A DNA stretch of 64,000 bases, taken from the NCBI GenBank assembly GCA_003439945.1, contig QVRM01006111.1:1-64000 (forward strand). Reading direction: 5' to 3'. Of the stretch, positions 50,420 to 62,178 are shown one piece after another. Every line of letters begins with the position of its first letter. Within the stretch, counting starts at the first letter, position 1. A program made the position numbers and the translations under genes. The notes below the pieces were generated by a model, which worked only from the letters and a program-made list of their open reading frames with translations, ran no database searches and had not been told where the DNA came from. Source of the DNA: Dermanyssus gallinae. Its lineage: Eukaryota > Arthropoda > Arachnida > Mesostigmata > Dermanyssidae.

Positions 50420-52070
50420 GCACGAATGGCACAAGGCAGCTTAGAGAGATGTCCATTGGAGAGTGCACAATGGAATTTGTCACATCGTTCCGAAAAGCAG
50501 TTTTCAATCAAGTCAGTCTTAAACTGAGTAGACGCTTTATATAAAATAGATCAACATAGAAATTGTATTTAACTCTATATAAGCCAGAAATGATTTTTAA
50601 TGCGTTACATTAATACAATCACTTTTTAATGAGGGGGGGGGGGAGAGCTGTACGACTAACTTAGGAACAACAACATTGTCATTTTTTCTAGAAAAAGGCA
50701 GTTGTTGGCAGTAAACCATTTGGTCGATGGATCCATTCGGCCGTGGGCCGGAAAAAGACGCTTTACGTGCTTTGTGCGGGTGCGACAACGTTGGGGGACA
50801 TCGAAAGGAGGCTCCTTAGGACCGCTCGATCAAATATCAAGTATGTGATGAGAATGTTGGTCCGCTAAACCTGAGTCAAGGAACTAACCTGTTGACCCAT
50901 TAAATTATCAGCGAGTGGGGCAATATGTAGGTCGGTCGCATTTATAGAGCACCTCCAGTAACAAATTTCGAAAAAGCTTTTGTACACATCTGTGTACGTA
51001 AGTATAAATCAATTTTTGGTATGATTTTCCTACTGGTGGGGGGGGGGGGGGGGATTGCACAACAGCACACTGACGTGCGCGCGTAGATCTTTTGTAACCA
51101 GGCATCTAAAATTTGCTCTAAGCGTTAGCAACTCACATAACATTGAGATCGGCTGTCACCTGGATGCCCGGATCGCGTACAGTGGTGCCGAACGAAAATT
51201 GATTACATAATCGTAGTCTCCTTGTCATGCTTTCTGACAACACATTGGAACACATATTGGAACATACTAGGGGCACCGCAGGACCCTATCCGACAACCGA
51301 TTTTATTGTTTTCTGCAAATTGGAGGTGTTTTACCTCAGATGCACAGCGGGGCAGGCGCAGCCACTCAGGGGTGCACGGGTCGAAGCGGAAAGGGCCTGA
51401 GCAAAGGTGTGAACATCTACAGGCTGTGAAAATAAGACCAGCACCACCATCACCATGATCTGGCTACGAGCGTCCATTGGGGTCATTTGTTGTGCGAGCC
51501 GCCGGCCGTTAACGCGATAGACGGCAATTTTTCCCGACAAAATATAAAAAAGAAAAAGATATGCACCCATGAACGAACTTGCCCATTTTAGTCTGACCAT
51601 TTGCAATCCGATCGTATTCAGCATCTTATTAATGTTTCTGACCTTTAATATTCTTGCACATCACTCTAACACAAGCGGCTACATAAAGCTTGTTAGCAGC
51701 CAGCCTGCTTGCTACGCAAAGCAGCAACTAGCAGCCTTACACTGTATAAGCTCCTTCGCCACAGCTCTATTTAGTGACATACGTTGAAAAATAGGCGATT
51801 TATTATGTCTCAAATGACACGAACAACACCACTCATAGACTATAGGAACAACAACAACAAGAAAAACAACAATAAATCCATATTAATTATTTGAAATGAC
51901 TGGGCTACAGTTTGTGCTGGCGAAGACAGGAATACGACTTCGCCGCCGGCACACCAGCAACAACATTACAAACACAAATACATCAATCAATAAGTGACAA
52001 TACGAACAGCGACAACGGGTACTACCGGGACCCGCTTATACCCGGACTATATTGACTACTATTAAAGTGA
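50420..52070. other. Non-coding sequence, nothing recognised
   Basis: Unique sequence with two G-runs. A 72-codon ATG ORF at 51569-51787 has a hydrophobic centre but no motif or context. Confidence 0.4.
51038..51053. repeat. G16 homopolymer
   Basis: Sixteen consecutive G. Other G/C runs: C14 at 22282-22295, C10-C14 near 32840 and 46699, G11 near 49381 and G10 near 50634. G-quadruplex or slippage prone. Confidence 0.9.
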
Positions 52071-52252
52071 AGTTTTCGGGCCGACCCTCAGCCAAGATTT
52101 AACGTCCACGGAACTGTTTTTCATATTGCTTCATAGACGGACTACCCCCATAAATATAAATGTGCAACTGTAGGGCTCGAACCCGCGCATCTGCTATGTG
52201 TCTCCTTCAGTTGCGAGGCGCAGACTTTAGCCACCACGCCACCGGGCTCGAC
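52071..52252 (-). mobile_element. SINE A, tandem copy 1 of 3
   Basis: Minus-strand head gtcgagcccggtggcgtggtgg (A-box), B-box ggttcgagccc (around 52176), body with tttatgggggtagtccg, tail ggctgagggtcggcccgaaaact. Flanked by TACTAC-type spacer sequence shared with the next two copies. Confidence 0.75.
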
Positions 52253-52285
52253 TTATACTACTCATATAGCTTATACTACTATTAA

Positions 52286-52469
52286 AGTTTTCGGGCTAAC
52301 CCTCAGCCAAGATTTACCGTTCACAGAACTGTTTTTCACATTGCTTCATAGACGGACTACCCCCATAAATACAAATGTGCGGCGACGGGGGGCTCGAACT
52401 CGCGCACCTGCTATGTGTCTCCTCCGGTTGCGAGGCGCAGACTTAATCCACCACGCCACCGGGCTCGAC
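52286..52469 (-). mobile_element. SINE A, tandem copy 2 of 3
   Basis: Same orientation and structure as the neighbouring copies, starting 215-217 bases apart. The spacer (actcatatagcttatactac and similar) is repeated with the element. The B-box reads agttcgagccc, with one change from copies 1 and 3. Confidence 0.75.
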
Positions 52470-52502
52470 TTATACTACTTATATCGCTTATACTACTACT
52501 AA

Positions 52503-52683
52503 AGTTTTCGGGTGACCCTCAGCCAAGATGTACCGTTCACGGAACTGTTTTTCACATTGCGTCATAGACGGACCCCCATAAATACAAATGTGGGGCAAAG
52601 GTGGGGCTCGAACCCGCGCACCTGCTATGTGTCTCCTCCGGTTGCGAGGCGCAGACTTAATCCACCACGCAACCGGGCTCGAC
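52503..52683 (-). mobile_element. SINE A, tandem copy 3 of 3
   Basis: Third unit of the array. The head carries ccggttgcgtggtgg and the B-box gggttcgagccc is intact. It lacks two or three bases in the body (gacggaccccc) present in copies 1 and 2. Confidence 0.75.
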
Positions 52684-52993
52684 ATATTGACTACAGTTAC
52701 TACCTGTACTACTACTACGAACGAATGCTGTTGTTATGGCTGCTACACCCGCTGTAGGTAGGAGGTAGTAACCGCCCATGCTGGCGGCGTCGGCGACAGC
52801 GTCATCGCACGCTAATGGCCGATCTGCTCTCGCTAACCCCGCAGGGACATCCTCCTTGTCGTCGTCGTCGTCGTCGTCGAGGCAGCCTCTACTGACCACA
52901 CTGCACACTGCTTACAAACAGGACGATCAAGAGGAACCGAGTACCTGGAGTATCACGTGGAACAGCTCCAGGTGACGCTGAGTTCGACGCCGT

Positions 52994-53185
52994 CAACAAC
53001 AACAACAACAACACATAAACAGCAACGACAACAACGTAAACCATAACAGCAGCAGCAACAACAATAACAACAACAACCACATCACCGACAACAACCACAT
53101 CACCACCAACAACAACAAAAACAACGTAAACAACAACAACAACGTAAGCAGCAACAAGAGCAAAAACAACAACCACGACGACAAT
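52994..53185. repeat. (CAA)n tract
   Basis: CAA with CAG and CAC interruptions. It includes a duplicated caccgacaacaaccacatca-like block. Confidence 0.9.
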
Positions 53186-53441
53186 GGCCATGGTGCTCTT
53201 CTTCGTCTTGCTTGTCGTGGCCTGCCTGTCTTCCCCTGCAGCCCCGCTTACAGACAGACAGACAAACAGACGGACGCGTCGGCGCGGCCCTTTGCTCGAG
53301 ATAACTCTAACGCGATATGCTGCTAAGAAGGCGTCAGTTGACACAGCGCCAACAGCAGCATCTTCTCGGCACACAGAGCGTGTCGGCCGTGTAGCCTTCA
53401 ATCGAGAAGCGATTGCTTGATCAATTGGTCGAAAACATGCA

Positions 53442-53448
53442 ATTATTA

Positions 53449-53508
<60 letters not shown>

Positions 53509-53530
53509 CATTATTATTATTTATTATTTA
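53442..53530. repeat. (TTA)n microsatellite
   Basis: About 28 units with rare changes, followed by a second tract at 53591-53622. Confidence 0.95.
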
Positions 53531-53589
53531 TCATTATTTAGTTAATACAATTGTGAGGTATGAACGTTTAAATCATGTTTATCCTGCTC

Positions 53590-53625
<36 letters not shown>

Positions 53626-54112
53626 GGTACTGCTACGGCTGCAAGGTTACACAATATGCCTTCCTCACCCCCTTCGCCTTCTCTAGCCAAGCTGACCTCT
53701 AAGTGATATCGATGTAAGCAAGATATCTAGAAAAAAAAATTTTCTTCTTGAAAATATAAATAAATTCGACAAGGCATGGTTGATCCCAGCCGCAATTCAT
53801 TTTGCGTACTGTTACCACTGCTGCTGCGTGATTTCGATCAATCAATGCAGCTTGGGCCAGTGCAAAGATGTTTGTTAGAAAATGATACCACAAGGACTCG
53901 AGATGAAGTACCATCTGACTAGCATAGACCCCCCAATCAGCACATAGCAAACGACATAGTCTGGAATTCCGCTCGTTAACTGCGTACTATGCCGCTCTTC
54001 TGTTGATCAGTGTTCAGCCAAGTTAACACCTTACGACTGCGGCCTCACAAATGTTCTCGGCCATTCTTTGAGCGTGTACGCCTAGGGTAACACAAATAGA
54101 ACGCCAAGGAGG

Positions 54113-54680
54113 ATGGCGGGGAGGCTGGCCCCGGAAGACCTGGACCTAATATTGTACGTGTTGTCTTTTAACCAGTTAAGTCTTTGTGCCGAACCACTCG
54201 TCGAAAACAAGGTGCTAAAAAGTTGCCGCAACACTCAGGAGAGTGTCAAGCACAAGACCCAGCTAGACTCCGGACCCAATAAGCGTTCCGAACGACACCT
54301 TGAGCAAAGAACGGATTATGGGGACACACTTTCAACAGCTGGGCGCCTTTGGGAGCCCTTCTGCAAAACTTACCTCCTTCCCGAGAAAGAGAGCCCCGAC
54401 GTGTGAGGGGCATGCAAAAATGTCTTTAAAGCAGATGTCCTGCATACGCTTAGCTGTCTGTATAAAAAAACGCAAACACATTTGGCAGATATACAGAGCT
54501 TAACGTGGTCATAAAGCAAAAAAAAAACTTTCCAAAACCTAGGAGTACCCGCAGTCATAACGCTATGGCATAGGGAACGACAGAAGATCTGACAGCGTAA
54601 CAGCCAGTCTTTATACGCGCACAGAAAAAAAACTGGCATGGGACGCCACAGTCTCTTGCACCATAACATGGGTAGATGAA
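54113..54680 (+). mobile_element. Degenerate retroelement-like segment, copy 1
   Basis: Starts with an open 97-codon frame (MAGRLAPEDLDLILYV, then ESPDV stop). Shifted frames continue with a C/H-containing stretch and VxHTLSC. The arrangement resembles the region between reverse transcriptase and the restriction-like endonuclease of R2-type LINEs, but the fit is weak. Bases 54380-54680 recur at 54930-55180. Confidence 0.3.
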
Positions 54681-54929
54681 TATTGTAGAGGACGGAAATT
54701 AATTGAACGCAAGAAATTGCAAATTGAACGCCGGAATGTAGGTCAGCTATCACATAGCGCCTATGGCCATGAAAACACTCGAAACTATTCGGCAGAGGGC
54801 GGCAAAATTTACCGCAAGTCGGGCAAGACAATTACGTACGAAACAGGAGACGAAGCAAGTTAAAGCTTTTCTAGTCTATTCTAAGGAAGGGAGTCTATTC
54901 TATATTTATATTCTATTCTAAGTCTACTC

Positions 54930-55180
54930 CGAAAAAAAGAAGCCCCAACGCGTGAAAGACATGCGAAAATGTACTAAAGCAAATGTCCTGCATACGCTCG
55001 GCTGTCTGTAGAAAAAGGCTTATGGGGAGCCTAAGGTTATCATAAGACTAGCCTTCTAAAGAATAGCAGTACCCGCAGTCATGAAGCTATGGCATAGGAC
55101 ACGACAGGATATCTGACAGCGTAACAGCCGGTTCTTGTACCCGCATGGGAACACCCTTGCACCTAACATGGGTAGATAAG
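54930..55180 (+). repeat. Diverged second copy of the 54.38-54.68-kb segment
   Basis: Shares long blocks with copy 1: agccccaacgcgtg-type start, tgtcctgcatacgct, gcagtacccgcagtcat and ctaacatgggtagat. Its middle is shorter by about 50 bases. Same orientation, roughly 550 bases apart, pointing to an old local duplication or two related insertions. Confidence 0.55.
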
Positions 55181-55749
55181 GTAATAAATAACGACGTTTG
55201 AAAAACGTTTGAACAACTCAGCACACAATTGTGTTACAAAAAATGTCACCATCCTTTTTCTTCCAGCTTGTCTTTAGAACTGTCTCTATTATTAATTTCT
55301 TCGTGTAAATTCAGGTTTATGGATTGACTGTGACAAAATGTATTACATTCATTCCGGCTATTTTGGTAGCGTACTATGTACCCTTATATGAACAGTTAGT
55401 CGCTCGGACAGGCTTTAGCATTAATAAACGTAGGCTTTTTGCCTTGCAACAGACAGTGCATACAAAGTCAGCCCTAGCAACTGGACTGCTGTTCATAAGT
55501 CTACAGACATTGTATGTTTATCTGTCTGAACGCGCAATGTAAAGCGGCGTATGCCGACGAATATGAACGCAATAATGAGAACAGGCATATGTCATACCCG
55601 TATTTTCCAACAGATGGAATTAAGTCTGGAGGAGAGGGATTTATCCAGCGTCATGGAAAAGGCTACCCTTGCCGTTATAAGAAACTCGCGTGCTGTTCAG
55701 TATGTCGTCTGAGTACTATATAGATGGCATTTGCTAAACCACCAAAAAT

Positions 55750-56900
55750 ATGAGGCTAACAGCTGAACAAGAAGAAGCACTCTCGGATAAGCGAATAGAC
55801 AATTTAACATCCGCAATAGACTGTCGACCGACATGGCTATCGACTTAGTTCTAGAGGTCGAAAGTCAAAGAAAGAAAAATCAATGGTCACGGGAGTTTTG
55901 CATTGTCGTTCTTCCGGACGCTCGTAACGCCCTGGTAGCCTGAAGGAACTGGTTATCGTAGACGTAATGGCTGAAAAAAAAGAGTCCGTCTGTAGCTTCA
56001 AAAGGTCATAAACATAGATCTATTCTCGACACCTCTATGGGACGCCGGCGATTATGGAGCATATGCGCGCCACGCCTCTGTTCTGGCACAGGGCATACGA
56101 CGACGTAGGTAGACTGATAGGCGTCCAGACAATCGCTTGCACGGATGGCTATCCGTACTGGTCACAACGCGCGAAGAGGACACACTACAAGAGAGAAAGA
56201 GAGAGAGTACAAGTATCCATGTACTCTCTCTCTTGAAGGATATGGTGTACAATTGGATGTTAGGACACGGCCTTGAGTTAGGAAAAACCGAGACGGTGCT
56301 TACGGGCCGACAGCGGTTTGGAAACATCGGTTTAGCAGCGAATGTCATGAGCATGAAGACAACAAGTCCGCTCGATACCTGGCGTAAAAACAGACACAAA
56401 CCTCTCGGCCAACGAAGGTGACCGCAAACGCAGAGAAGCTTGCAAACAGTCTGGCTATATGTCCTGCCAAGGTCACGCAAAACCAAGGAAATCAAACGAA
56501 GACTTCTCGTAGTGGAACACAGTCAACGTGGTGGAATACACCGTTATATGCGCTGTTCCTACATAGGGACAAAGCGCTACAAAGCTGTAGAGAAACAGCA
56601 AAACTGGCAATACAAATCGCACGCGTATACAGAAGAGGGACAAGGGCCATTGTCGCGATCATTACGAAAAACCTAAGCCCAACGACCAACGCTTAGTAAG
56701 TGGCACGAGGAATGGCCAAAACGTCAGCGGAACCAGAGAATTGGACCCGCCAGGTGAACCCCGCCTTAGAGAGATGATGCCCAAGACTTATTGGGAAGGA
56801 CGAAATGATTCAACAGCGTCTCCGGATATGACGGTGACACACCTAGTCACCGCAGTCGGAATCAGAGTCTCAGGCAGGTAGAATGGAGCAAAACGAGGAG
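55750..56900 (+). mobile_element. LINE reverse-transcriptase pseudogene (Jockey/R1-like)
   Basis: In order on the plus strand: a degenerate catalytic box AYDDVG (56095-56112), VTTREEDTLQER (56158-56193), WMLGHGLELGKTETVLTGRQ (56256-56313), a KTDTNLSANEG segment after a shift (56391), then RYKAVEKQQ and Tyr/Thr-rich thumb (about 56575-56640), and WHEEWPKRQRNQ (56702-56737). This is the palm-to-thumb order of Jockey/R1-clade elements. The catalytic box lacks the usual YxDD spacing and there are many frameshifts, so it is dead. Confidence 0.6.
56197..56234. repeat. Perfect 14-bp inverted repeat inside the LINE pseudogene
   Basis: aagagagagagtac and its complement are separated by 10 bases. It is probably a GA-repeat byproduct within the degenerate reverse-transcriptase region. 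Confidence 0.7.
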
Positions 56901-58060
56901 GAAGTACGATGAGCTAACGTAACGTGTTTTCTCATAACCAAATATTAACTTTATAGTTAACAAATTTATTTTACACACCACTCACACAAACAGCTAGGAG
57001 CAGCAGTAGTAGAGTGTCGGCCGTATTGTAGTATTCGTCGCATTAGTAGCGATCAACGTCTTAATGTGTCGAGCTAACGGCAAACGGGGGAAACGGGCAA
57101 AATGCCCGCACGCCGCGGTGCGTCGCTGCGGACGCCGCTGCAGCAATGTGTCGCGCATCGCTAGGTCACGAGAGTGTGACTCGCAGAGTTAGCTGGACTA
57201 GTCGTCGTCGTCGTAGTAGTAGAAGAACGACATAGTTTGCGTACTAGTAAAAGAAACAGCAGCGGCACTAAGCACAGTGGCGGCAATAGTTAGAGTAACG
57301 TTTAAATATTATTATTATTAGTATTAGTATTATTACAAACAATGTTACAGTTGTGAGATGTCTGAACGTATTATTGCAAATCCTTTAAACAGTTCATTAT
57401 AAAATAAATAATAAATAATTAAAAAAAATATATTTTATTATTATTATTGTTATTATTATTACTATTAATTTTAAAATTACGCCACGACTTTATTAGCTAT
57501 TCTTATTAAAGCCGCGGCTTAATAATAATAATCATAATAATAATATATTAAACCGTGGCTTGGCGTTGACCAATAAGAAGTGTGGAGAAAATAAATTGTG
57601 GCTGCCGTTACCGTCTAACAGCGGTTGCCTGCTATCGACAAGTGATTGTTACGACAAGTGGACGCAATGTGAGCAGTGAGCAATTTTTGCTCCTCGGGGG
57701 AGAATGACGATGACCACAACAGCAACAACAGCAGTAACAACAACAACAGCAGAAACAACACCAACAACAGCAGCAGCAATAACATCACCACATCAGCAGC
57801 GGCAACAACAACAACAACAATAAGGCGACCTCTGCGGACCTATCGTAGCAGACACTGGCCAATGGTGGCTCGTGTCGTCCTTGTTCGGCTGCTGGTTGTT
57901 GTTGTTGTTGTCGTTGTCGCCTTTGTATCTATCCTTCGCTGTAATCTCTCAGTCAATCTGCTGAGGACGTGTGACTAGCTTTTTGAACACCGATTGAGGT
58001 GTGGATTCGACCCGCTTTGTGGATTCAGCTCCATCTTTCTCCCGCTCTTCTACACACTTT
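56900..58060. other. CpG-rich patch and simple repeats
   Basis: 57060-57250 is CpG-rich and could be a promoter or UTR. The rest is TTA- and CAA-derived. Confidence 0.3.
57718..57822. repeat. CAA/CAG tract
   Basis: Imperfect repeats; one frame is Asn/Ser-rich. Confidence 0.85.
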
Positions 58061-58061
58061 T

Positions 58062-58205
<144 letters not shown>

Positions 58206-58312
58206 TCTATATTTACGCCCTGCCATTGACTTGAACTTGGCATTCCTGGCATCGCTGTACGTTGTTTCCGTACGACCGATCCCGTCAAGCAGTTATGGCA
58301 GCGCCAGCCTCA

Positions 58313-58462
58313 ACCAGCATAGGCAATGGCTTCCAACACAGCCTTGGAAGCGATGGCCGGGGCGGGGGCGGCGGGGGCGGTGGTGACGGCAAGAGCCTTT
58401 GCTCGGTCCCTCAACGAATACTTGTACTTTTCATACGACTCCAGCCACTCGTTCCATGCCTC
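58313..58462 (-). CDS. Possible minus-strand exon, unknown family
   Basis: Fifty open codons between a TAA and a TGA, with GC-rich third positions and exon-like composition. It starts [16 protein letters not shown], then RDRAKAL, then an Ala/Pro-rich run, then [13 protein letters not shown] possible donor (CTG|GTTGAG) lies at the 3' side. The candidate acceptor (CTAAG) lacks a pyrimidine tract. The plus strand of the same bases is also open and Gly-rich, so strand is uncertain. Its donor phase does not match the Kir exons. Confidence 0.22.
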
Positions 58463-58469
58463 TTAGCGC

Positions 58470-59940
58470 CATCCTAGTTCTCTTCATCCTCCTCCTTGTT
58501 GTACCACTACTACTACTACTACTACAATTACTACTAATACTACTACAACAACTATTAGGGCAACGTGTACAAAATGATCTTGCTGCTGCTGCTGCCATCA
58601 CGCCGCTAGAGCCGCGCTCGAACAAGCTCGGTCTCTCTGTCTGTCTCGATCTCTATCCAATCTATGGCTACGACCGCTATTTCGCTTGCTCGGTATAAGC
58701 TACTATTCTACCTACAGTATCAACAACAACTTCGGCGCGGGCGCAGGCGCGAACTACTGCGGGCGTCGAAGCACGCATTTGTGTGATGCTGTGGTGGCGG
58801 CGGCGGCGGCCATCTTCAGCTCTCTTAGGTCAGTCGGGGGCACTTACGTCCTCTAACAAGAGGAGCTTGCCCGCGTCTCCTGCCAGCCGGCCGGCCTACC
58901 TGAATGAGTGGCTGGCTGGCTTGCTTGCTGGATGGCTGGCAAGCATGCTAACCTTTGACAAACGGCGGAAACAAAACGAAACAAAAAGAAAACATCGGCC
59001 ACAAACAACGGACCAGTATCATTGATCGTATTGCCTCTCGGCCGCTCGGATATCGCACATTTGGGATATCGCAGCGTATTGAGACGAAAGAAAGCTCGAA
59101 CATTTCAGGGCCAAAATTCATTGGCCACGTTGGAACGGCGTGCGGCGAGGCTGAGCTGCCATGCCAACAACATGATGATCGCTATTAATCGCAATCGATA
59201 ATGATGGTGTTGGTGTTGCTTGCTCACAACACCATCTTATCGATACGACGACCAAACGACCCGAATTCGACGAAGGTCGAAGGAAACGATGAGCTGGTAG
59301 ACGAACGAAATATTTGCTTGAATGCTTGTGTGTCTGTGTGTGTGTACTCGTATGAGTTGATATTCGAGAGAGAGTTCGTGTGTTTCTCTGTGGGGGTTTG
59401 AGGTGCATATATGTACCGGTTGGCGATAATATATGCTTGATGAGGAAACGCCGCTAGCACTGTGCGTCCGCGAGAGCAAAATCCGAAAAATGCGTCTATT
59501 AACCCCTATGATGATCAAGGAAAACCAACGAAACCACCGTACGAATCGGATGACTGCTGCAACATGCACCACACAGCTTAACAAGTCTCGCTAGGCAATC
59601 ACCTTTAGATCGCTTTCGCCGGTAGGGTACTGGCGGATTTTGCACAATCTTTTTTCTCTTTATTTTTATTTGACAGGGTTTTGGAAATGCTATTGCACAT
59701 GCATCACGAGCAGCTAGCGTGACTAGTGTAGGACTCACAGCCACTAAAACCGTGTTCCTCCCCACAACCCCCCTCAGACTCGGCATTGCTTTGGCATTGC
59801 TTTGAAAGGCTCTTGCAATCTGTAAAGCTAACTTAAACGCTAACTAAACACTTTTTACTTATGTAGCTGACAGGCCCTGTATAGGTATCCGATGACGGAA
59901 CGTTGCGGAGTGACCTACAGTAAATGGGGCAGTTATGATA
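58470..59940. other. GC-rich non-coding sequence
   Basis: Contains TAC repeats (58506-58555), a CpG-rich patch (58735-58920) with a minus-strand aagatggccgcc motif (58816-58805) resembling a YY1 site, and unique sequence without a supported ORF. Confidence 0.3.
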
Positions 59941-59942
59941 TG

Positions 59943-60110
59943 TGGCGGCGTGGTCTAGGGGACTAGTGGGTCGCTAGTCATGGTTGTCATCTACCGGGGT
60001 GTCGCCGGTTCGATCCCTGCTGTTGTTGGTCGAATTTTCTTTGAGCGATGCTCATTGAGAATAGATGTTAAACCATACCGCTGAGAGTCAGCGGCCATGC
60101 TGCCACAAGG
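59943..60110 (+). mobile_element. SINE B, longest copy
   Basis: Head tggcggcgtggtctagggga, middle ggttgtcatctaccggggtg, intact B-box ggttcgatccc (60008-60018), then gttgttggtcgaattttctt and gctgagagtcagcggccatg. It resembles a tRNA gene over the first 80 bases but does not form a proper cloverleaf, so it is a SINE rather than a tRNA gene. Confidence 0.7.
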
Positions 60111-60896
60111 ACTGTTGGGGAAACCCTAGGTATCTTAACATGTCTGGCCCTCGGTGCATTGAAGATATACCTCAGGTTAAGTGCCAAGCCCGTAGGGGAC
60201 GGATAATAGTCTAAAATGAAAAACAACCTCCTTAAAAAATGTTTTTAATAATTTATGACTCTTTTAGATATGACTCTACATCCGATCATTCATCAGCGAG
60301 TTACGCCACCACAACCACGCGCAGTAGCAACCGCAACGAAGACGTTAGACGAGACTATGGTGTCAAGAAAAATCGCTACCTACAGCAACACTAACAATGA
60401 CAGCAACACGGTACTATGCTATCGACAACGGCGGCAGCTCTGCGCAGCTTGACAACTAAGGCAGTGTTGGGCTACGGCAGTCCGACCATGATACGAGTAT
60501 ATTGGTAAAGCTCAGACGTAACCAGCACTTAATAGTTAGTCGATATTCCGAGAGAAACAGGTGGAACGTCCGTGAAAGTTCCAAGCTATCTCGCTAGCTC
60601 GAACTCGAACAATTAACGGGCATTGTGAAATGTGCTGCTCGCCCCATACCATTCGCGGTGCGGCCGTTATTGCCGCTCTGGTATTTGCAGTTGCCGTCTT
60701 GTGGTCTACGTTACTAGATTATGTTATGCCTAGCCGTTGTTGTTCTGAACAGTGTCCTCTAGGAAGAGATCTATTGCCTCAGTGTACTGAGTGAACTCGC
60801 TGCTAGCAAGAGTTAAGCTCAGGCACTATCGACACTCGAGAGAACTCTTGCCATCCATCAACAACAACAACAGCATCAAGCAGCCGTTGTTGTTGG

Positions 60897-60964
<68 letters not shown>

Positions 60965-61122
60965 AATATCAATAGCAATACATACATAGCAAAATGTATA
61001 ACACCAGCACGAAAACAAATGACATCGGACCAGTCTTGAAACTATATATATATTTTGTTTTTTAGTTGTTTATTGTATAAAAAGTTCGTAGCGATGACTC
61101 ACACAGGGCTCCTTGCCTACAG
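60111..61122. other. Non-coding sequence, no supported gene
   Basis: A 65-codon ATG ORF (60255-60452) is open but has no motif. The remainder is unique sequence and one AT tract. Confidence 0.35.
60898..60961. repeat. (AT)n microsatellite
   Basis: About 32 uninterrupted AT units, preceded by a short GTTGTTG block. Confidence 0.95.
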
Positions 61123-61359
61123 TGCCCGTAGTAAATACTGGCCTAGACACCGCGAAAAAAAACTCGGCTCATACTAGCACCAGCAGCAAGGAGAACTTAG
61201 TAAATCTCTTGCAAAAAGGTCAATTAGTTCACCCAGATATTTCCCACGGGCAGGGTCCGTGGACACAGATCTACGGCTTCTACGGGCAGCTCAGTGCATT
61301 ATTACCCTGCGGCGCTCTTTGCTCTGACGATCGGCTGCAATCTGTCGGCCGTGTCCGAG
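61123..61359 (+). CDS. Possible internal exon, unknown family
   Basis: A pyrimidine-rich acceptor (CCTTGCCTACAG, ending 61122) opens a frame that stays clear to 61523. A good donor (CCGAG|GTCAGT) sits at 61359/61360. The peptide has mixed composition (for example SKENLVNLLQKGQLVHPD and WTQIYGFYGQL) and is not repeat-driven. A second frame over the same bases is also open and hydrophobic, which weakens the call. No domain is recognised. Confidence 0.18.
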
Positions 61360-62178
61360 GTCAGTTCTCATCGTCGACAAATGTTGTTGGGAAATCTACG
61401 TGGATGCTTGTGCAGGTCCGCATTCTTGAGACACACATACTCCGCATGCTCTCAGCATGCGCTCAACAGACGAGACAGGCGGCCGGTCTCAACGTGCCTG
61501 CCGATGATACTATGCAGCCATAGTAGTTCTTCAAAAGTGGATGGATCTTGCCAGTTTTGCCATAGCATATTTCAAGTGTTCCCCAAGCGATGGAGTACGT
61601 CACACAGATTGAGCGGCGAAACACGATGAGTAGCTGGTTCGCACCTCTGCATGGTGGAACAAGCCTACAAGGTCGGTTCTTTAAGGTACTCTACCGCTAA
61701 GCACACAGCGTAGAAGAGTCGATGTTTTATTTACGGAAAGAAACAGCAACGCGATTACCTGACGGGGGTTTGGCATTTGGCTGAAGATTAGGTTCTCACC
61801 GAGGTTAGTGAAAACTCAAAGCAGAGAACTGTCGGTTTGTTTTTGCGGTTGCCTTGGTCGTTGCCTCCTGACAAGTCTTTTGCTGCTCGCAGAATATGAG
61901 AAATAGGCAGCAATCAACATTAAGACGTATAAGCACGCATTCAAACTCTATGCAACTGCTTCACGAGATGTCGACTAATAGCTTAAGTCGAGGGAAAACG
62001 AGCAGGTCATTTTCTTCCTAACGGCTCCCAATTTAAATCCAAAGAGGCAATGCCGCTGCTGTCCTGGAAACGATGTCCTACAAGCGGTTCTAACCTACAT
62101 TGGCGACCTAACATGTCTTAAGCTTAGAAAGCTTTTAGCCCATTGTGGAAGGTTGATTATTTAACGTGTTTTGTTCAA

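Larger units (their letters stand above)
52690..54110. other. Trinucleotide-rich then TTA-rich sequence
   Basis: CAA tract, TTA tracts and a CpG-containing patch (52740-52960). A minus-strand frame at 53950-53699 has balanced composition but no ATG at its start and no motif. Confidence 0.35.

Noticed and set aside
59943..60025. tRNA gene
   Set aside because: A- and B-boxes are present but I cannot form a standard cloverleaf, and the sequence continues into a shared SINE body found elsewhere in the window.
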